DNA of 40,627 nt from Actinomycetales bacterium (lineage in GTDB: Bacteria; Actinomycetota; Actinomycetes; Actinomycetales; Microbacteriaceae). A model generated the notes under the pieces. It made no database searches and was not told where the DNA came from. It saw only the letters and a list, made by a program, of their open reading frames with translations. The stretch is taken from NCBI GenBank assembly GCA_015655445.1, contig JAATFA010000148.1:1-40627 (forward strand), read 5' to 3'. Each line of letters starts with the position of its first letter. Position 1 is the stretch's first letter. Of this stretch, positions 30,862 through 40,627 are shown piece after piece. A program made the position numbers and the translations under genes.

Positions 30862-31077
30862 CTAGCGTCGGCCGTACTTCTTGTGAACCGCCTGACGGCT
30901 CACGCCGAGGCACAGCGCGATGAGCTGCCAGGAGCACCCCGCGTTGCGCGCGCGGCGCACCGTGACGGCCTCGTACCGGTCGAGCTCGCGGCGGAGCTCG
31001 GCGATGGCCCTGAGCGCGGAGACGGGGTCCTCGGAGCCGGCGCCGGAGGCGAGGGTGGAGATGGCGTCGATCGACAT
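30862..31077 (-). CDS. Small helix-turn-helix regulator
   Basis: MSIDAISTLASGAGSEDPVSALRAIAELRRELDRYEAVTVRRARNAGCSWQLIALCLGVSRQAVHKKYGRR with C-terminal HTH; start inferred from the promoter geometry. Confidence 0.8.
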   Translation of the reverse strand: MSIDAISTLASGAGSEDPVSALRAIAELRRELDRYEAVTVRRARNAGCSWQLIALCLGVSRQAVHKKYGRR

Positions 31078-31080
31078 GGT

Positions 31081-31124
31081 GTCAACCATAGTTGACGTCT
31101 CGCGGAACGTCAACTTGGGTTGAC
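31081..31124 (-). promoter_or_regulatory. Sigma70-like promoter overlapped by two GTCAAC-N4-GTTGAC operators
   Basis: GTCAACCATAGTTGAC (31081-31096) and GTCAACTTGGGTTGAC (31109-31124). On the minus strand: TTGACG, 17 nt, TATGGT, then 7 nt to ATG 31077. Confidence 0.8.
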
Positions 31125-31186
31125 GGGGGTGAGGGGAAGCACTCATGGCGGCGGACGGCGCCCGTCGGGGCGGGCCGCCCCTCGCG

Positions 31187-31612
31187 TCAGACGACGCCCT
31201 TCGTGAGCGCGAAGCAGCAGTAGGGCATGGTCTCTCGGGTCTGCACGACCGCGTATGCGCGCGCCGCGCGCTCGTAGAACGAGAAGCGGGGGAGCGCCTC
31301 GAACTCGAGCTCGCGCCCGTCGTGCCGGCGCGCCGTCGCGAGCACCTGCTCCTGCCGCTCGTTGAGGGCCGAGGGGTCGTCCTGTGGGCCCATGCGCGCA
31401 AGCGGCCGATCGACGAACGTGTCGAGCGGGAACACCCCGAGGATCGCGTCGACGACGCGAGCGGTGTCCTCGACGTCGACGCGCACGATCGGGAGTCCCG
31501 TCGAGAACGCGGGGAAGTTGCGATCGGCGACGACGAGCTCGTCGCCGTGTCCCATCTCGTCGAGGATCTTGAGCAGCGCGCCGCTCAGCAGCGGGTCGAT
31601 TCCCTTGAGCAC
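31187..31612 (-). CDS. RbsD/FucU family sugar mutarotase
   Basis: MLKGIDPLLSGALLKILDEMGHGDELVVADRNFPAFS ... FYERAARAYAVVQTRETMPYCCFALTKGVV. Confidence 0.92.
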   Translation of the reverse strand: MLKGIDPLLSGALLKILDEMGHGDELVVADRNFPAFSTGLPIVRVDVEDTARVVDAILGVFPLDTFVDRPLARMGPQDDPSALNERQEQVLATARRHDGRELEFEALPRFSFYERAARAYAVVQTRETMPYCCFALTKGVV

Positions 31613-31725
31613 CCCTCCAGCCTAGGCGAGCGACCGAGCGGCGACCCGTCCCCGGGGAGCTGCGCGGTCGCGCGCCGCCCCTGCTCACGGCCGTCGCGTC
31701 CGGCCCTCCGGTGTCGCGCCGCTCG

Positions 31726-33084
31726 TCACGGTGCGAGCGAGCCCGCGCTGCCCGCCTGCTCGAGGTCGACGTCCTTCGTCTCGCGCGTGAGCAGGAGGGC
31801 GACGAGCGTGACGACCGCCGCGCCCGAGAGATAGAGGCCGACGAGCAGGATGTCGCCGTCCGCCGCCCACAGCGCGAGGGCGACCGTCGGCGCGAGGGAC
31901 GCGCCGAGGATGCTCGCGACGTTGTACGCGATCCCCGATCCCGTGTAGCGCACAGCGGTCGGGAAGAGCTCGGGCAGGAGGGCGCCCATGGGCCCGAACG
32001 TGAGGCCCATGAGCGCGAGCCCGACGACGAGGAAGGAGACCGTGCCGAGCACCGATCCGCGCGATCCCGCGAACCACACCTGGAAGGTGAGGCCGAAGAG
32101 CAGGATCGCGATCGTCGTGACGACGAGGACGCGCTTGCGGCCGAACCGGTCCGCGAGCCAGCCGGCGACGGGCGTGAGCGCGCCGAAGAAGACGACGCCG
32201 ATGAGCAGGAGGCCGAGGAACTCGTTGCGCGAGTAGCCGAGGCCGACCTTGACGCCCGTGGCCGGCGTCGTCGGCGCCGTGCCGTAGGTGAGCGTGAACG
32301 TCGTCATGAAGTAGAAGAGCACGTAGGTCGCGACCATGATGAGGGTGCCGCCGACGAGCTGCCGCCAGTTCGAGCGCAGCACCGCGCCGAGCGGCACCCG
32401 TGCGAGACGGCCCCGCTCCGCGGCCCGGCGGAAGACCGGCGCCTCGACGAGACGCATGCGCACGTACACGCCGACGAGCACGAGCACGGCGCTCAGGAGG
32501 AACGGCACGCGCCACGCCCACGCCACGAACGCGTCGGCGGGGAGGGTGAGGGAGAGCACGAGGAACAGGCCGTTGGCGAGGATGAAGCCGATCGGCGCGC
32601 CCAGCTGCGGCGTGCTCCCGAAGATGCCGCGTCGCGCCTCGGGCGCGTTCTCGGTCGCGAGGAGGGCGGCGCCGCTCCACTCGCCGCCGAGCCCGACGCC
32701 CTGGCCGAAGCGCAGCACGCTCAGGAGCGCGGGCGCCCACACGCCGATCGCGTCGAAGCCCGGCAGGCATCCGATGAGGAACGTGGAGACGCCCATCGTG
32801 AGCAGGGAGGCCACGAGCGTGGTCTTGCGCCCGATCCGGTCGCCGAAGTGCCCGAACAGCACGGACCCGACGGGGCGCGCGAAGAACGCGAGGGCGAACG
32901 TGACGAACGAGGACAGCTGCGCCGCGACGGTGCTCTCGCTCGGGAAGAAGAGCGACGGGAAGACGAGCACGGCGGCGGTCGAGTAGACGTAGAAGTCGTA
33001 GAACTCGATCGATGTGCCGACGAGGCTCGCGATGACGACGCGCGAGCGGGGGTTCACGAGGACGGGCGCGGTGGACGTGGACAT
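31726..33084 (-). CDS. MFS transporter, metabolite:H+ symporter (MHS) family
   Basis: VVIASLVGTSIEFYDFYVYSTAAVLVFPSLFFP, PVGSVLFGHFGDRIGRKTTL, GQGVGLGGEWSGAALLATENAPEARRG. Confidence 0.93.
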   Translation of the reverse strand: MSTSTAPVLVNPRSRVVIASLVGTSIEFYDFYVYSTAAVLVFPSLFFPSESTVAAQLSSFVTFALAFFARPVGSVLFGHFGDRIGRKTTLVASLLTMGVSTFLIGCLPGFDAIGVWAPALLSVLRFGQGVGLGGEWSGAALLATENAPEARRGIFGSTPQLGAPIGFILANGLFLVLSLTLPADAFVAWAWRVPFLLSAVLVLVGVYVRMRLVEAPVFRRAAERGRLARVPLGAVLRSNWRQLVGGTLIMVATYVLFYFMTTFTLTYGTAPTTPATGVKVGLGYSRNEFLGLLLIGVVFFGALTPVAGWLADRFGRKRVLVVTTIAILLFGLTFQVWFAGSRGSVLGTVSFLVVGLALMGLTFGPMGALLPELFPTAVRYTGSGIAYNVASILGASLAPTVALALWAADGDILLVGLYLSGAAVVTLVALLLTRETKDVDLEQAGSAGSLAP

Positions 33085-33153
33085 GGTGCTCCGGAGACGG
33101 GGAGGAACGCGCACGGGAGCGGCGGATGCGCGCTCGACCGCGCGGCACTGCGA

Positions 33154-33182
33154 GAGAGGGTTCGCTTGTGGCGAACCCTCTC
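33154..33182 (-). terminator. 12-bp perfect inverted repeat between ribH and the MFS gene (terminator or operator)
   Basis: GAGAGGGTTCGC (33154-33165), TTGTG, GCGAACCCTCTC (33171-33182). Confidence 0.55.
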
Positions 33183-33195
33183 AGCCTACGCCTCG

Positions 33196-33675
33196 TCAGC
33201 GCTCGCCGTCGCGCAGGGCGCGCAGGGCGAGCGCGGTCGCGAGCGCGGCCTCCGCGGCCTCCGCGCCCTTGTCCTCGCGCGAGCCGGGCAGGCCCGCGCG
33301 GTCGATCGCCTGCTCCTCGGTGTCGACGGTGAGCACGCCGAAGCCCACGGGCTTGCCGGTGTCGAGCGCGACGCGCGTGAGCCCGTCGGTAGCCGCGGAG
33401 GACACGTACTCGAAGTGCGGCGTGCCCCCGCGGATGACGACCCCGAGCGCGACGACGGCGTCCGCTCCGCCCTCGAGCGCGGCCTTGCACACGACGGGCA
33501 GCTCGAAGCTCCCCGGCACGCGCACCTCGCGCACGCTCGCGCCCGCGCGGTCGAGCCGCCGTCGGGCCCCCTCGAGCAGGCCCGTCATGATGCGCTCGTG
33601 CCACTGCGCGGCGACGACGACGACGGTGAGGCCGCGGCCGTCCACCTCGAGCTCGGGCGACCCCTCGCCGCTCAC
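33196..33675 (-). CDS. ribH: 6,7-dimethyl-8-ribityllumazine synthase
   Basis: [79 protein letters not shown]. Confidence 0.96.
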   Translation of the reverse strand: MSGEGSPELEVDGRGLTVVVVAAQWHERIMTGLLEGARRRLDRAGASVREVRVPGSFELPVVCKAALEGGADAVVALGVVIRGGTPHFEYVSSAATDGLTRVALDTGKPVGFGVLTVDTEEQAIDRAGLPGSREDKGAEAAEAALATALALRALRDGER

Positions 33676-34967
33676 TGGGCGCTCTCCTCGAGGCGGGCGA
33701 GCAGCCGCTCGCTCGAGATGTCGGAGGGGAGCCGGTGGCCCATCCGGTCGCGCTTCGTCGCGAGGTACTGCTCGTTCTCCGCGCCGACGCCCACGACGAG
33801 CGGCACGAGCTCCTCGACCTCGATGCCGTGCGTCGCGAGCTGCCGCGCCTTCTCGGGGTTGTTGCTGAGGAGCCGGATGCGCGAGATGCCGAGGTCCTCG
33901 AGGATGCCCGCCGCGGCGCCGTAGTCACGGGCGTCGGCGGGCAGCCCGAGCGCGAGGTTCGCGTCGAGCGTGTCGAGTCCCTGCTCCTGCAGGCGGTACG
34001 CGCGCAGCTTGTTGATGAGGCCGATGCCGCGGCCCTCGTGACCGCGCAGATAGACGACCACGCCGCCCTCCTTCTGGATCCGGTCGAGCGAGGCCTGCAG
34101 CTGCCGGCCGCACTCGCACTTGAGCGAGCCGAACACCTCGCCCGTGAGGCACTCCGAGTGCACGCGCACGAGCGCGCCGTCCGCGGGCTGCCCGCTCACG
34201 ACGGCGAGGTGGTCGGCGCCCGTCGTGCGATCGCGGTAGGCCCGCATGCGCAGCGTGCCGTGCGTCGTGGGCACGTTCGTCTCGACCTCGAAGCGCACGC
34301 TCGAGCGCGGGGCGGACGTGCGGACCGCCTCGTCACCGTTCGCGTCCTCCCGCGCCGTCGCGCCCGCCTCGAGGTGCTCGACGAGCTCCTCGATCGTGAT
34401 GACGGGCACGTTCTCGCGCTCGCCGAAGGCGAGCAGGGCGGGCAGGCGCATCATCTCGCCGTCGTCGCCGACGATCTCGCAGATCGCCGCGACGGGCGTG
34501 AGGCCGGCGAGCAGGAGCAGGTCCACGGCGGCCTCGGTGTGCCCGTTGCGCTCGCGCACGCCGCCGTCCACGGCGCGCAGGGGCAGGATGTGGCCGGGCC
34601 GGTTGAGGCTCGCGGGGGTCGAGGCCGGGTCGGCGAGCACGCGCAGCGTGTGAGCGCGGTCGGCGGCGCTGATGCCCGTGCTGAGGCGGTCGGCGGCGTC
34701 GACCGAGACCGTGTAGTTGGTTCCGCGCGGGTCGGCGTTCGCGGCGACCATGACGGGGAGCTCGAGCCGGTCCGCGATCGCGTTCGTCATGGGTGCGCAG
34801 ATGAACCCGGAGGAGTTGCGGACCGTCCACGCGATCCACTCCTGCGTCGCGGACTGGGCGGCGAGGACGACGTCGCCCTCGTTCTCGCGGCTCTCGTCGT
34901 CCACGACGATGATGGGCCGTCCGGCGCGCAGCGCGTCGAGGGCGGTGGGGATGTCGGCGAGAGTCAT
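33672..34967 (-). CDS. ribBA: Bifunctional 3,4-dihydroxy-2-butanone-4-phosphate synthase / GTP cyclohydrolase II
   Basis: [30 protein letters not shown] (RibB); [39 protein letters not shown] (RibA). Confidence 0.96.
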   Translation of the reverse strand: MTLADIPTALDALRAGRPIIVVDDESRENEGDVVLAAQSATQEWIAWTVRNSSGFICAPMTNAIADRLELPVMVAANADPRGTNYTVSVDAADRLSTGISAADRAHTLRVLADPASTPASLNRPGHILPLRAVDGGVRERNGHTEAAVDLLLLAGLTPVAAICEIVGDDGEMMRLPALLAFGERENVPVITIEELVEHLEAGATAREDANGDEAVRTSAPRSSVRFEVETNVPTTHGTLRMRAYRDRTTGADHLAVVSGQPADGALVRVHSECLTGEVFGSLKCECGRQLQASLDRIQKEGGVVVYLRGHEGRGIGLINKLRAYRLQEQGLDTLDANLALGLPADARDYGAAAGILEDLGISRIRLLSNNPEKARQLATHGIEVEELVPLVVGVGAENEQYLATKRDRMGHRLPSDISSERLLARLEESAQ

Positions 34968-35620
34968 GCCGGCCTCCTCTCGGCCGCGGCGGCAGGGGCA
35001 TCCTCGGCGACCGAGTGCGCGCCCGCGAGCGCGCCGAGGCGCAGCAGGCGCTCGACGTGCCGGGCGAGCACGTCGGTCTCGACGTTCACGCGATCGCCCG
35101 GCGCCCGGAGGCCGAGCGTCGTCACGGCGAGCGTCTCGGGGATGAGCGACACCTCGAGCCAGTCGTCCCCGACGTCCGAGACGGTGAGGGAGACGCCGTC
35201 GAGGGCGATCGATCCCTTGCGGGCGACGAGCGGCGCGAGCCCGGGATCGAGGGAGAGCCGCACGACGCGCCACGCGCTGCCCTCCGCGAGCGAGAGCACG
35301 GTCGCGGTGCCGTCGACGTGTCCCTGCACGATGTGGCCGCCGAGGCGCGCGCCGAGGGCGGCCGCGCGCTCGAGGTTGACGCGCCTGCCGGGCGTCGCGG
35401 AGTCGAGCGTGCTGAGCGCGAGCGTCTCGGCCATGACGTCCGCGGTGAACCAGTCGTGCCCCTGGTCGACGACCGTGAGGCACACGCCGTCGACCGCGAT
35501 CGAGGCTCCGTGCACGGCGTCGGAGACCGCGAGCGGCCCGCGCACGGTGAGCCGGCCGGCGCCCGCCGACTCCTCCCAGGCGAGGATCTCGCCGAGCTCT
35601 TCGATGATTCCGGTGAACAC
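34964..35620 (-). CDS. ribE: Riboflavin synthase alpha chain
   Basis: MFTGIIEELGEI, GASIAVDGVCLTVV, LGGHIVQGHVDGT, ALDGVSLTVSDV. Confidence 0.95.
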   Translation of the reverse strand: MFTGIIEELGEILAWEESAGAGRLTVRGPLAVSDAVHGASIAVDGVCLTVVDQGHDWFTADVMAETLALSTLDSATPGRRVNLERAAALGARLGGHIVQGHVDGTATVLSLAEGSAWRVVRLSLDPGLAPLVARKGSIALDGVSLTVSDVGDDWLEVSLIPETLAVTTLGLRAPGDRVNVETDVLARHVERLLRLGALAGAHSVAEDAPAAAAERRPA

Positions 35621-36642
35621 TAGGGTGTCCTCCCTTCCGCTCGCGCCGATCGCGCGAGAAGCAGCACGTCATCCCCGAGGCGCTCGACCGCGTCGAGGCG
35701 CAGTCGGCGCGCGTCGGCGAGGGTGGGGATCCCGATGTCGCCGATCGCGAGCCGGTCGCCGCCGACGAGGGTCGGGGCGAGGTAGACCGCATAGTCGTCG
35801 ACGAGGTCCGCCGCGACGAGCGCGGTCGCGAGCGTCGGGCCGCCCTCGACGTACACGCGGCGCACGCCGCGGTCGTAGAGGTCGCGCAGGATCGCGGCGA
35901 GGTCGCGGCTGCGCGTCTCGACGAGGCCCGCGGGGTGGCGTCGCACGCGCGCGTCAGCGGGCACGGGGCGCTCGCCGACGACGACGGGCATGGGCTGCAC
36001 GGGCATGAGCTCGCCCGCGTCGCCGCGGGCGGTGAGCTCGGGGTCGTCGGCGAGCACGGTCCCCGTGCCGACGAGGATCGCGTCGGCGCGTGCACGCTGC
36101 TCATGCACGCGCTGCCGCGCGGCGGTGCCCGTGATCCACCGGCTCGTGCCGTCGGCGGCGGCGACGCGGCCGTCGAGCGTCGCGGCCCACTTGAGCAGGA
36201 CGAACGGACGGCCGAGACGCTCCGCGGTGAGCCATGGCCGCAGGAACTCGCCGACCTCCTCCGCGAGCACGCCGCCGGTGACCTCGACGCCCGCAGCGCG
36301 CAGGCGCGCGGCGCCGCCCCCCGAGAGCCGTCCGGGATCCTCGACGGCGTACACGACGCGGCGCACGCCCGCGGCGATGAGCGCCTCGGTGCACGGGCCG
36401 GTGCGGCCGTAGTGGTTGCACGGCTCGAGCGTCACGACGGCGGTGAGGCCGCGGGCGTCGGGGACGCGGGAGAGGGCATCGACCTCGGCGTGCGGCGTTC
36501 CGGCGCCGCGGTGCCAGCCCTCCGCGACGATCGTGCCCGTCGCGTCGAGGAGCACGCATCCGACCTGGGGGTTGACGCCCGTGGCGGGGCCGCGCTCGGC
36601 GAGCGCGAGCGCATGGCGCATCGCCGTCCGCTCGTCCGTCAT
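35620..36642 (-). CDS. ribD: Bifunctional diaminohydroxyphosphoribosylaminopyrimidine deaminase / 5-amino-6-(5-phosphoribosylamino)uracil reductase
   Basis: HALALAERGPATGVNPQVGCVLLD, GTPHAEVDAL, VTLEPCNHYGRTGPCTEALI, FVLLKWAATLDGRVAAADGTSRWITG. Confidence 0.96.
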   Translation of the reverse strand: MTDERTAMRHALALAERGPATGVNPQVGCVLLDATGTIVAEGWHRGAGTPHAEVDALSRVPDARGLTAVVTLEPCNHYGRTGPCTEALIAAGVRRVVYAVEDPGRLSGGGAARLRAAGVEVTGGVLAEEVGEFLRPWLTAERLGRPFVLLKWAATLDGRVAAADGTSRWITGTAARQRVHEQRARADAILVGTGTVLADDPELTARGDAGELMPVQPMPVVVGERPVPADARVRRHPAGLVETRSRDLAAILRDLYDRGVRRVYVEGGPTLATALVAADLVDDYAVYLAPTLVGGDRLAIGDIGIPTLADARRLRLDAVERLGDDVLLLARSARAEGRTP

Positions 36643-36721
36643 GCCTGCCCCGTCCTGCTCGCTCGACGCGGGCTCCGGGGTGGTCGACGACCGGCGGCGC
36701 GGCATCGCCGCACCACGCGCG

Positions 36722-36838
36722 CTGCCTCCCATCCGGACTTTCACCGTCGGTCCCGGAATTCCACCGGATCAACCCCGAAGGGCTCGCGGACTGTCACCGC
36801 CGGTTCGGACTTGCACCGACCCCGGAGCACGCTGTGCT
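36722..36838 (-). promoter_or_regulatory. FMN riboswitch (RFN element)
   Basis: Reverse complement contains GTGCTCCGGGGTCGGTGCAAGTCCGAACCGGCGGTGACAGTCCGCGAGCCC...GGTTGATCCGGTGGAATTCCGGGACCGACGGTGAAAGTCCGGATGGGAGGCAG, the RFN consensus. Confidence 0.97.
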
Positions 36839-36891
36839 TACCAGACTACCCAACGCTCGCGCGGTGCGAGTATTCCCGCGGGGGAGGGGGC

Positions 36892-37908
36892 TCAGGCGAC
36901 GCCGGAGTCGAGGAGCGCGCGCGCCGTGCCGCTGTCGATGAAGAGGTCGGTCACGAACGAGGCCGCGAGCGCCCCGCGCAGCGCCTCGACCTTCGAGACG
37001 CCCGAGACGACGCACATGCGCCGCGGCGTGCGGCGCAGCGTCGCCGGGTCGGGGCCCGTCGACCGCTCGTTGAGCGGGATGCCCTCGTAGGATCCGTCGG
37101 CGCGGTAGAAGACGGTCGCCATGTCGCCGACGACGCCGTGCTCGGCGAGGGAGCGCAGATCGTTCTCGTCGAGGTATCCGGCCGTGTAGACGTGGCTGGG
37201 CACCTCCGCGCGCGGCGAGCCGAGCCCGAACAGCGCGACGTCCATGCGGCGCTGCACCTCGAGCACGCGGCGGATGCTGCGCTCGCGCCACAGCGCGGCC
37301 TTCGTCGCGGGGTCGTCGAAGAACGCGGGCACGGGGAACTGCTGCACGAGCGCGCCGAACGCGTCGCCGAAGCGCTGCAGGATCTGGCTCGCGTAGATGA
37401 TGCCCGTCGTCTGCGGGTTCGCGGCGCCGTTGAGCTGCACGATCTGCGAGTTGTGGGTCGTCTTCGGTACGAGGTGGCGTCCGACGGCGCTCATCGTCGA
37501 GCCCCACGCGATGCCCATCGTCATGTTGGAGTCGAAGTACCGCACGAGGGTGCGCGCGGTGTGCATGGCGACGCGCTCGAGCCGGTCGGCCTCGCTCATG
37601 ACATCGGGCAGCTGCACGACGTGCGCGAGCACGCCGTAGCGCCGCTGGAACTCCCGCTCGATCTGGTCGGGCATCTCCTGGGGCGAGCGCACGCGGATCT
37701 CGACGAGGCCCGTCGAGCGCGCGTGCGACAGCAGCCGTGAGACAGACGAGCGCGACGTGCCGAGCTCGGCGGCGATCGCCTCCATGGTCTGGTCCTGCAG
37801 ATAGTACATGCGCGCGGCGGCGAGCGCGGCACGGGACCTGCGGGAGTCGACGTCGTCCGCGGGGGTGCTCGTCGCCGCGCGCGGCATGCCGCGCTGATTC
37901 GTCGTCAT
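36892..37908 (-). CDS. SorC/DeoR-type sugar-binding transcriptional regulator
   Basis: AARMYYLQDQTMEAIAAELGTSRSSVSRLLSHARSTGLVEIRV, GIAWGSTMSAVGRHLV, sugar-isomerase-like effector domain. Confidence 0.93.
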   Translation of the reverse strand: MTTNQRGMPRAATSTPADDVDSRRSRAALAAARMYYLQDQTMEAIAAELGTSRSSVSRLLSHARSTGLVEIRVRSPQEMPDQIEREFQRRYGVLAHVVQLPDVMSEADRLERVAMHTARTLVRYFDSNMTMGIAWGSTMSAVGRHLVPKTTHNSQIVQLNGAANPQTTGIIYASQILQRFGDAFGALVQQFPVPAFFDDPATKAALWRERSIRRVLEVQRRMDVALFGLGSPRAEVPSHVYTAGYLDENDLRSLAEHGVVGDMATVFYRADGSYEGIPLNERSTGPDPATLRRTPRRMCVVSGVSKVEALRGALAASFVTDLFIDSGTARALLDSGVA

Positions 37909-37923
37909 GGTGCCGCCCTCCGC

Positions 37924-37939
37924 CTGCACATATGTGCAG
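37924..37939. promoter_or_regulatory. 16-bp perfect palindrome, candidate SorC operator
   Basis: CTGCACATATGTGCAG in the divergent regulator/glpD intergenic region. Confidence 0.75.
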
Positions 37940-38087
37940 CTCACTTGACCATCGTTGTGGGGAAGACCACGCTGTAGTTGTCGCACACCGAGGGGCCCAT
38001 CCGCAAGCGACGCATCCGCGATCCCCTCTCCCCGCCCTCCGGCGACGGCGCCGGACCGTCCACGAGCACGAGTCCGGGAGGACATCC

Positions 38088-39848
38088 ATGGCACCGACGA
38101 CAGCCGCCGACGCGACGGGAGCGCGCCGCGACGTGCGCCCCGACGTCGCGCGCCTCATCGAGCGCCCGAGCGCGCGCGTGCTTGTCGTGGGGGGCGGCAT
38201 CAACGGGATCGCGACCTTCCGCGACCTCGCCCTCCAGGGCGTCGACGTCGTGCTCGTCGAGCGCAGCGACTACGTCTCGGGCGCGTCCGCCGCCTCGTCG
38301 CACATGATCCACGGCGGCATCCGCTACCTCGAGAACGGCGAGTTCCGGCTCGTCGCCGAGGCCGTGCGCGAGCGCAACCGGCTCGTGCGGCTCGCCCCGC
38401 ACTACGTCAAGCCGCTGCAGACGACCGTGCCGATCTTCTCCGTGTTCTCCGGCCTGCTCGCCGCGCCGCTGCGCTTCCTCACCCACGAGCAGCGCCGGCC
38501 GAAGGAGCGCGGCGCGCTCCTGATCAAGATCGGCCTCTCGATCTACGACTCCTTCTCGCGCGACGGGGGAGCCGTGCCCCGTCACCGCTTCCTCGGCCGG
38601 GCGCGGTCCCTCGCGGAGCTGCCCGCGCTCAACCCGCGGATCGAGTACACCGCGAACTACTACGACGCGTCCATGCACGACCCCGAGCGCCTCGCCCTCG
38701 ACGTGCTCGCCGACGGCCGCGCCGCGGGGGGCCGCAGCGCCAACTACGTCGAGGCGATCGGAGCGGACGCGCGGGGCGTGCGCGTGCGCGATCGCGTGAG
38801 CGGCGCCGAGCTCACGATCGCCGCCGACCTCGTCGTCAACGCCTCCGGTCCGTGGACGGATCTCACGAACGACGCCTTCGGCGTCCCGACGCGCTTCATG
38901 GGCGGCACGAAGGGCTCCCACATCGTGCTCGACCACCCCGAGCTGCTCGAGGCCACCAAGGGGCGGGAGATCTTCTTTGAGAACGACGACGGGCGCATCG
39001 TGCTCATCTACCCGATCAAGGGGCGCGTCATGATCGGCACGACCGACATCGACGCCGACCCGCGCGAGCCCGCCGTGTGCACGGAGGACGAGGTCGACTA
39101 CTTCTTCGACCTCGTCGGACACGTCTTCCCCGGCATCCGTCTCGACCGCTCCCAGATCGTCTACCGCTTCTCCGGCATCCGGCCGCTGCCCCGCCACGAC
39201 GACACGCAGCCGGGGTTCGTCTCTCGTGACTACCGCATCGTGCCGGGCACCATGCCGGACGGACGGCCGCTGCTGAGTCTCGTGGGCGGCAAGTGGACGA
39301 CCTTCCGCGCGCTCGGCGAGCACCTCGCGAACGAGGCGCTCGAGCGCATCGGCGCGCCGCGGCGCACGAGCACCGAGGACCGGCCGATCGGCGGAGGCGC
39401 CGGGTTCCCGCGGGACGACGCGGCGCGGGAGGCGTGGATCGTCGCCCACGCGCGATCCGTCGACCGCGCGCGCGTCTCGATGCTCCTCGACCGCTATGGC
39501 ACGACCGCGGCCGACGTGATCGCCGCGCTCTGCGCGCAGGACGCGCCGCTCGCGTCCGCGCCCGACTACAGCACCGACGAGATCCGTCGGCTCGCGGCGG
39601 AGGAGGGCGTCGTCCACCTCGCGGACGTCGTGTTCCGCCGCACGAGCCTCGCCTTCACGGGCTCGCTCAGCCTGCCGCTGCTCGAGGAGCTCGCCGAGCT
39701 CGTGGGCGACGTGCTCGGATGGGAGGCGGACGAGCGCGAGGCGGAGGTCGCCTCCCTCGTCGCCGAGCTCGCGACGCGCCACGGCGTGCTCCTGCGCGAG
39801 AGACGCGCCGCGGGCGCGTCCGCCGCGACCGGGCACGCGGAGGACTGA
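38088..39848 (+). CDS. glpD: Glycerol-3-phosphate dehydrogenase/oxidase
   Basis: [96 protein letters not shown] ribosome-binding site. Confidence 0.95.
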   Translation: MAPTTAADATGARRDVRPDVARLIERPSARVLVVGGGINGIATFRDLALQGVDVVLVERSDYVSGASAASSHMIHGGIRYLENGEFRLVAEAVRERNRLVRLAPHYVKPLQTTVPIFSVFSGLLAAPLRFLTHEQRRPKERGALLIKIGLSIYDSFSRDGGAVPRHRFLGRARSLAELPALNPRIEYTANYYDASMHDPERLALDVLADGRAAGGRSANYVEAIGADARGVRVRDRVSGAELTIAADLVVNASGPWTDLTNDAFGVPTRFMGGTKGSHIVLDHPELLEATKGREIFFENDDGRIVLIYPIKGRVMIGTTDIDADPREPAVCTEDEVDYFFDLVGHVFPGIRLDRSQIVYRFSGIRPLPRHDDTQPGFVSRDYRIVPGTMPDGRPLLSLVGGKWTTFRALGEHLANEALERIGAPRRTSTEDRPIGGGAGFPRDDAAREAWIVAHARSVDRARVSMLLDRYGTTAADVIAALCAQDAPLASAPDYSTDEIRRLAAEEGVVHLADVVFRRTSLAFTGSLSLPLLEELAELVGDVLGWEADEREAEVASLVAELATRHGVLLRERRAAGASAATGHAED

Positions 39849-39852
39849 GCAC

Positions 39853-40627
39853 GTGGCGGAGCACGTCCTCGCGATCGACCAGGGGACGACGAGCACGCGG
39901 GCGCTCATCGTCGACCATGCCGGGTCCGTCGTCGCGCTCGCCCAGCGCGAGCACCGGCAGCTCCTGCCGCGGCCGGGCTGGGTCGAGCACGATCCGCGCG
40001 AGATCTGGGACAACACGCGCGAGGTCGTCGGCGAGGCCCTCGCGCGTGCCGACATCACGCGGCACGACGTCGTCGCGGTGGGGATCACGAACCAGCGCGA
40101 GACGACGGTCGTGTGGGACCGCCGCACGGGCGAGCCCGTGCACCCCGCGATCGTGTGGCAGGACACGCGCACGCAGGACATCGTCGACCGCCTCGCCGCC
40201 GACGGGGGCGTCGACCGCTTCGCCGACCGGGTGGGGCTCCCCCTCGCGACGTACTTCGCGGGCACCAAGCTCGCGTGGATCCTCGAGAACGTCGACGGGG
40301 CCCGCGAGCGCGCCGAGGCAGGGGACCTCGCGTTCGGCACGACCGACAGCTGGGTGCTGTGGAACCTCACGGGCGGCCCCGACGGCGGCGTGCACGCGAC
40401 GGACGTCACGAACGCTTCGCGCACCCTCTTCATGGACTTGCGCACGCTCGCGTGGGACGAGGAGATCCTCGACGTCTTCCGCGTGCCGCGCGCGATGCTC
40501 CCGCGGATCCGCTCGTCGGCCGAGGTGTACGGCCACGCCGAGTCCTCGAGCCTCCTGCGTGAGGTGCCCATCGCGGGCATCCTCGGCGACCAGCAGGCCG
40601 CGACGTTCGGTCAGGCGGCGTTCGCCC
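39853..40627 (+). CDS. glpK: Glycerol kinase, 3'-truncated by window end
   Basis: GTG start: [54 protein letters not shown]...[32 protein letters not shown]. Open to the window edge, hence absent from the ORF track. Confidence 0.94.
   Translation, partial: MAEHVLAIDQGTTSTRALIVDHAGSVVALAQREHRQLLPRPGWVEHDPREIWDNTREVVGEALARADITRHDVVAVGITNQRETTVVWDRRTGEPVHPAIVWQDTRTQDIVDRLAADGGVDRFADRVGLPLATYFAGTKLAWILENVDGARERAEAGDLAFGTTDSWVLWNLTGGPDGGVHATDVTNASRTLFMDLRTLAWDEEILDVFRVPRAMLPRIRSSAEVYGHAESSSLLREVPIAGILGDQQAATFGQAAFA

Noticed and set aside
31078-31146. Longer HTH protein starting at ATG 31146 or 31089
   Set aside because: Would place the promoter and both operators inside coding sequence; promoter geometry favours ATG 31077.

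Overview
This is a high-GC actinobacterial chromosomal window, most likely Microbacteriaceae judging by its DUF7882-type protein and general gene content. It is densely coded, with no CRISPR array, prophage or insertion sequence visible. Left part (1-22.6 kb): tRNA-Pro, rhomboid-like protein, metallophosphoesterase, PASTA-containing class A PBP, DUF4177-like protein, RidA, acs, then a 6C-like sRNA candidate and a Tad pilus locus (tadA, fused tadB/C-like gene, DUF4244, two TadE-like genes). The Tad locus is interrupted by a GT-C glycosyltransferase, a polyprenol-phosphate-mannose-synthase-like GT2 and a two-component system. It is followed by topA, tmk, holB, an alpha/beta hydrolase, a TetR regulator and tRNA-Thr. 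Right part: alcohol dehydrogenase, DUF7882 protein, a hypothetical protein, dacB, nicotinamidase, succinate-semialdehyde dehydrogenase, an ABC exporter with a small HTH regulator, RbsD/FucU, an MHS-family MFS transporter, an FMN-riboswitch-controlled ribD-ribE-ribBA-ribH operon, and a SorC-regulator/glpD/glpK locus truncated at the window edge. The most interesting signals are the GT/TCS module inside the Tad locus, the twin GTCAAC-N4-GTTGAC operators around a leaderless promoter at the HTH/ABC operon, the 6C-like RNA, a long TTTGTGACAC hairpin between convergent genes, a 15-bp pentapeptide-encoding repeat in a TadE-like gene, and repeated leaderless promoter architecture. All functional system claims are inference from sequence reading only; no searches were run.
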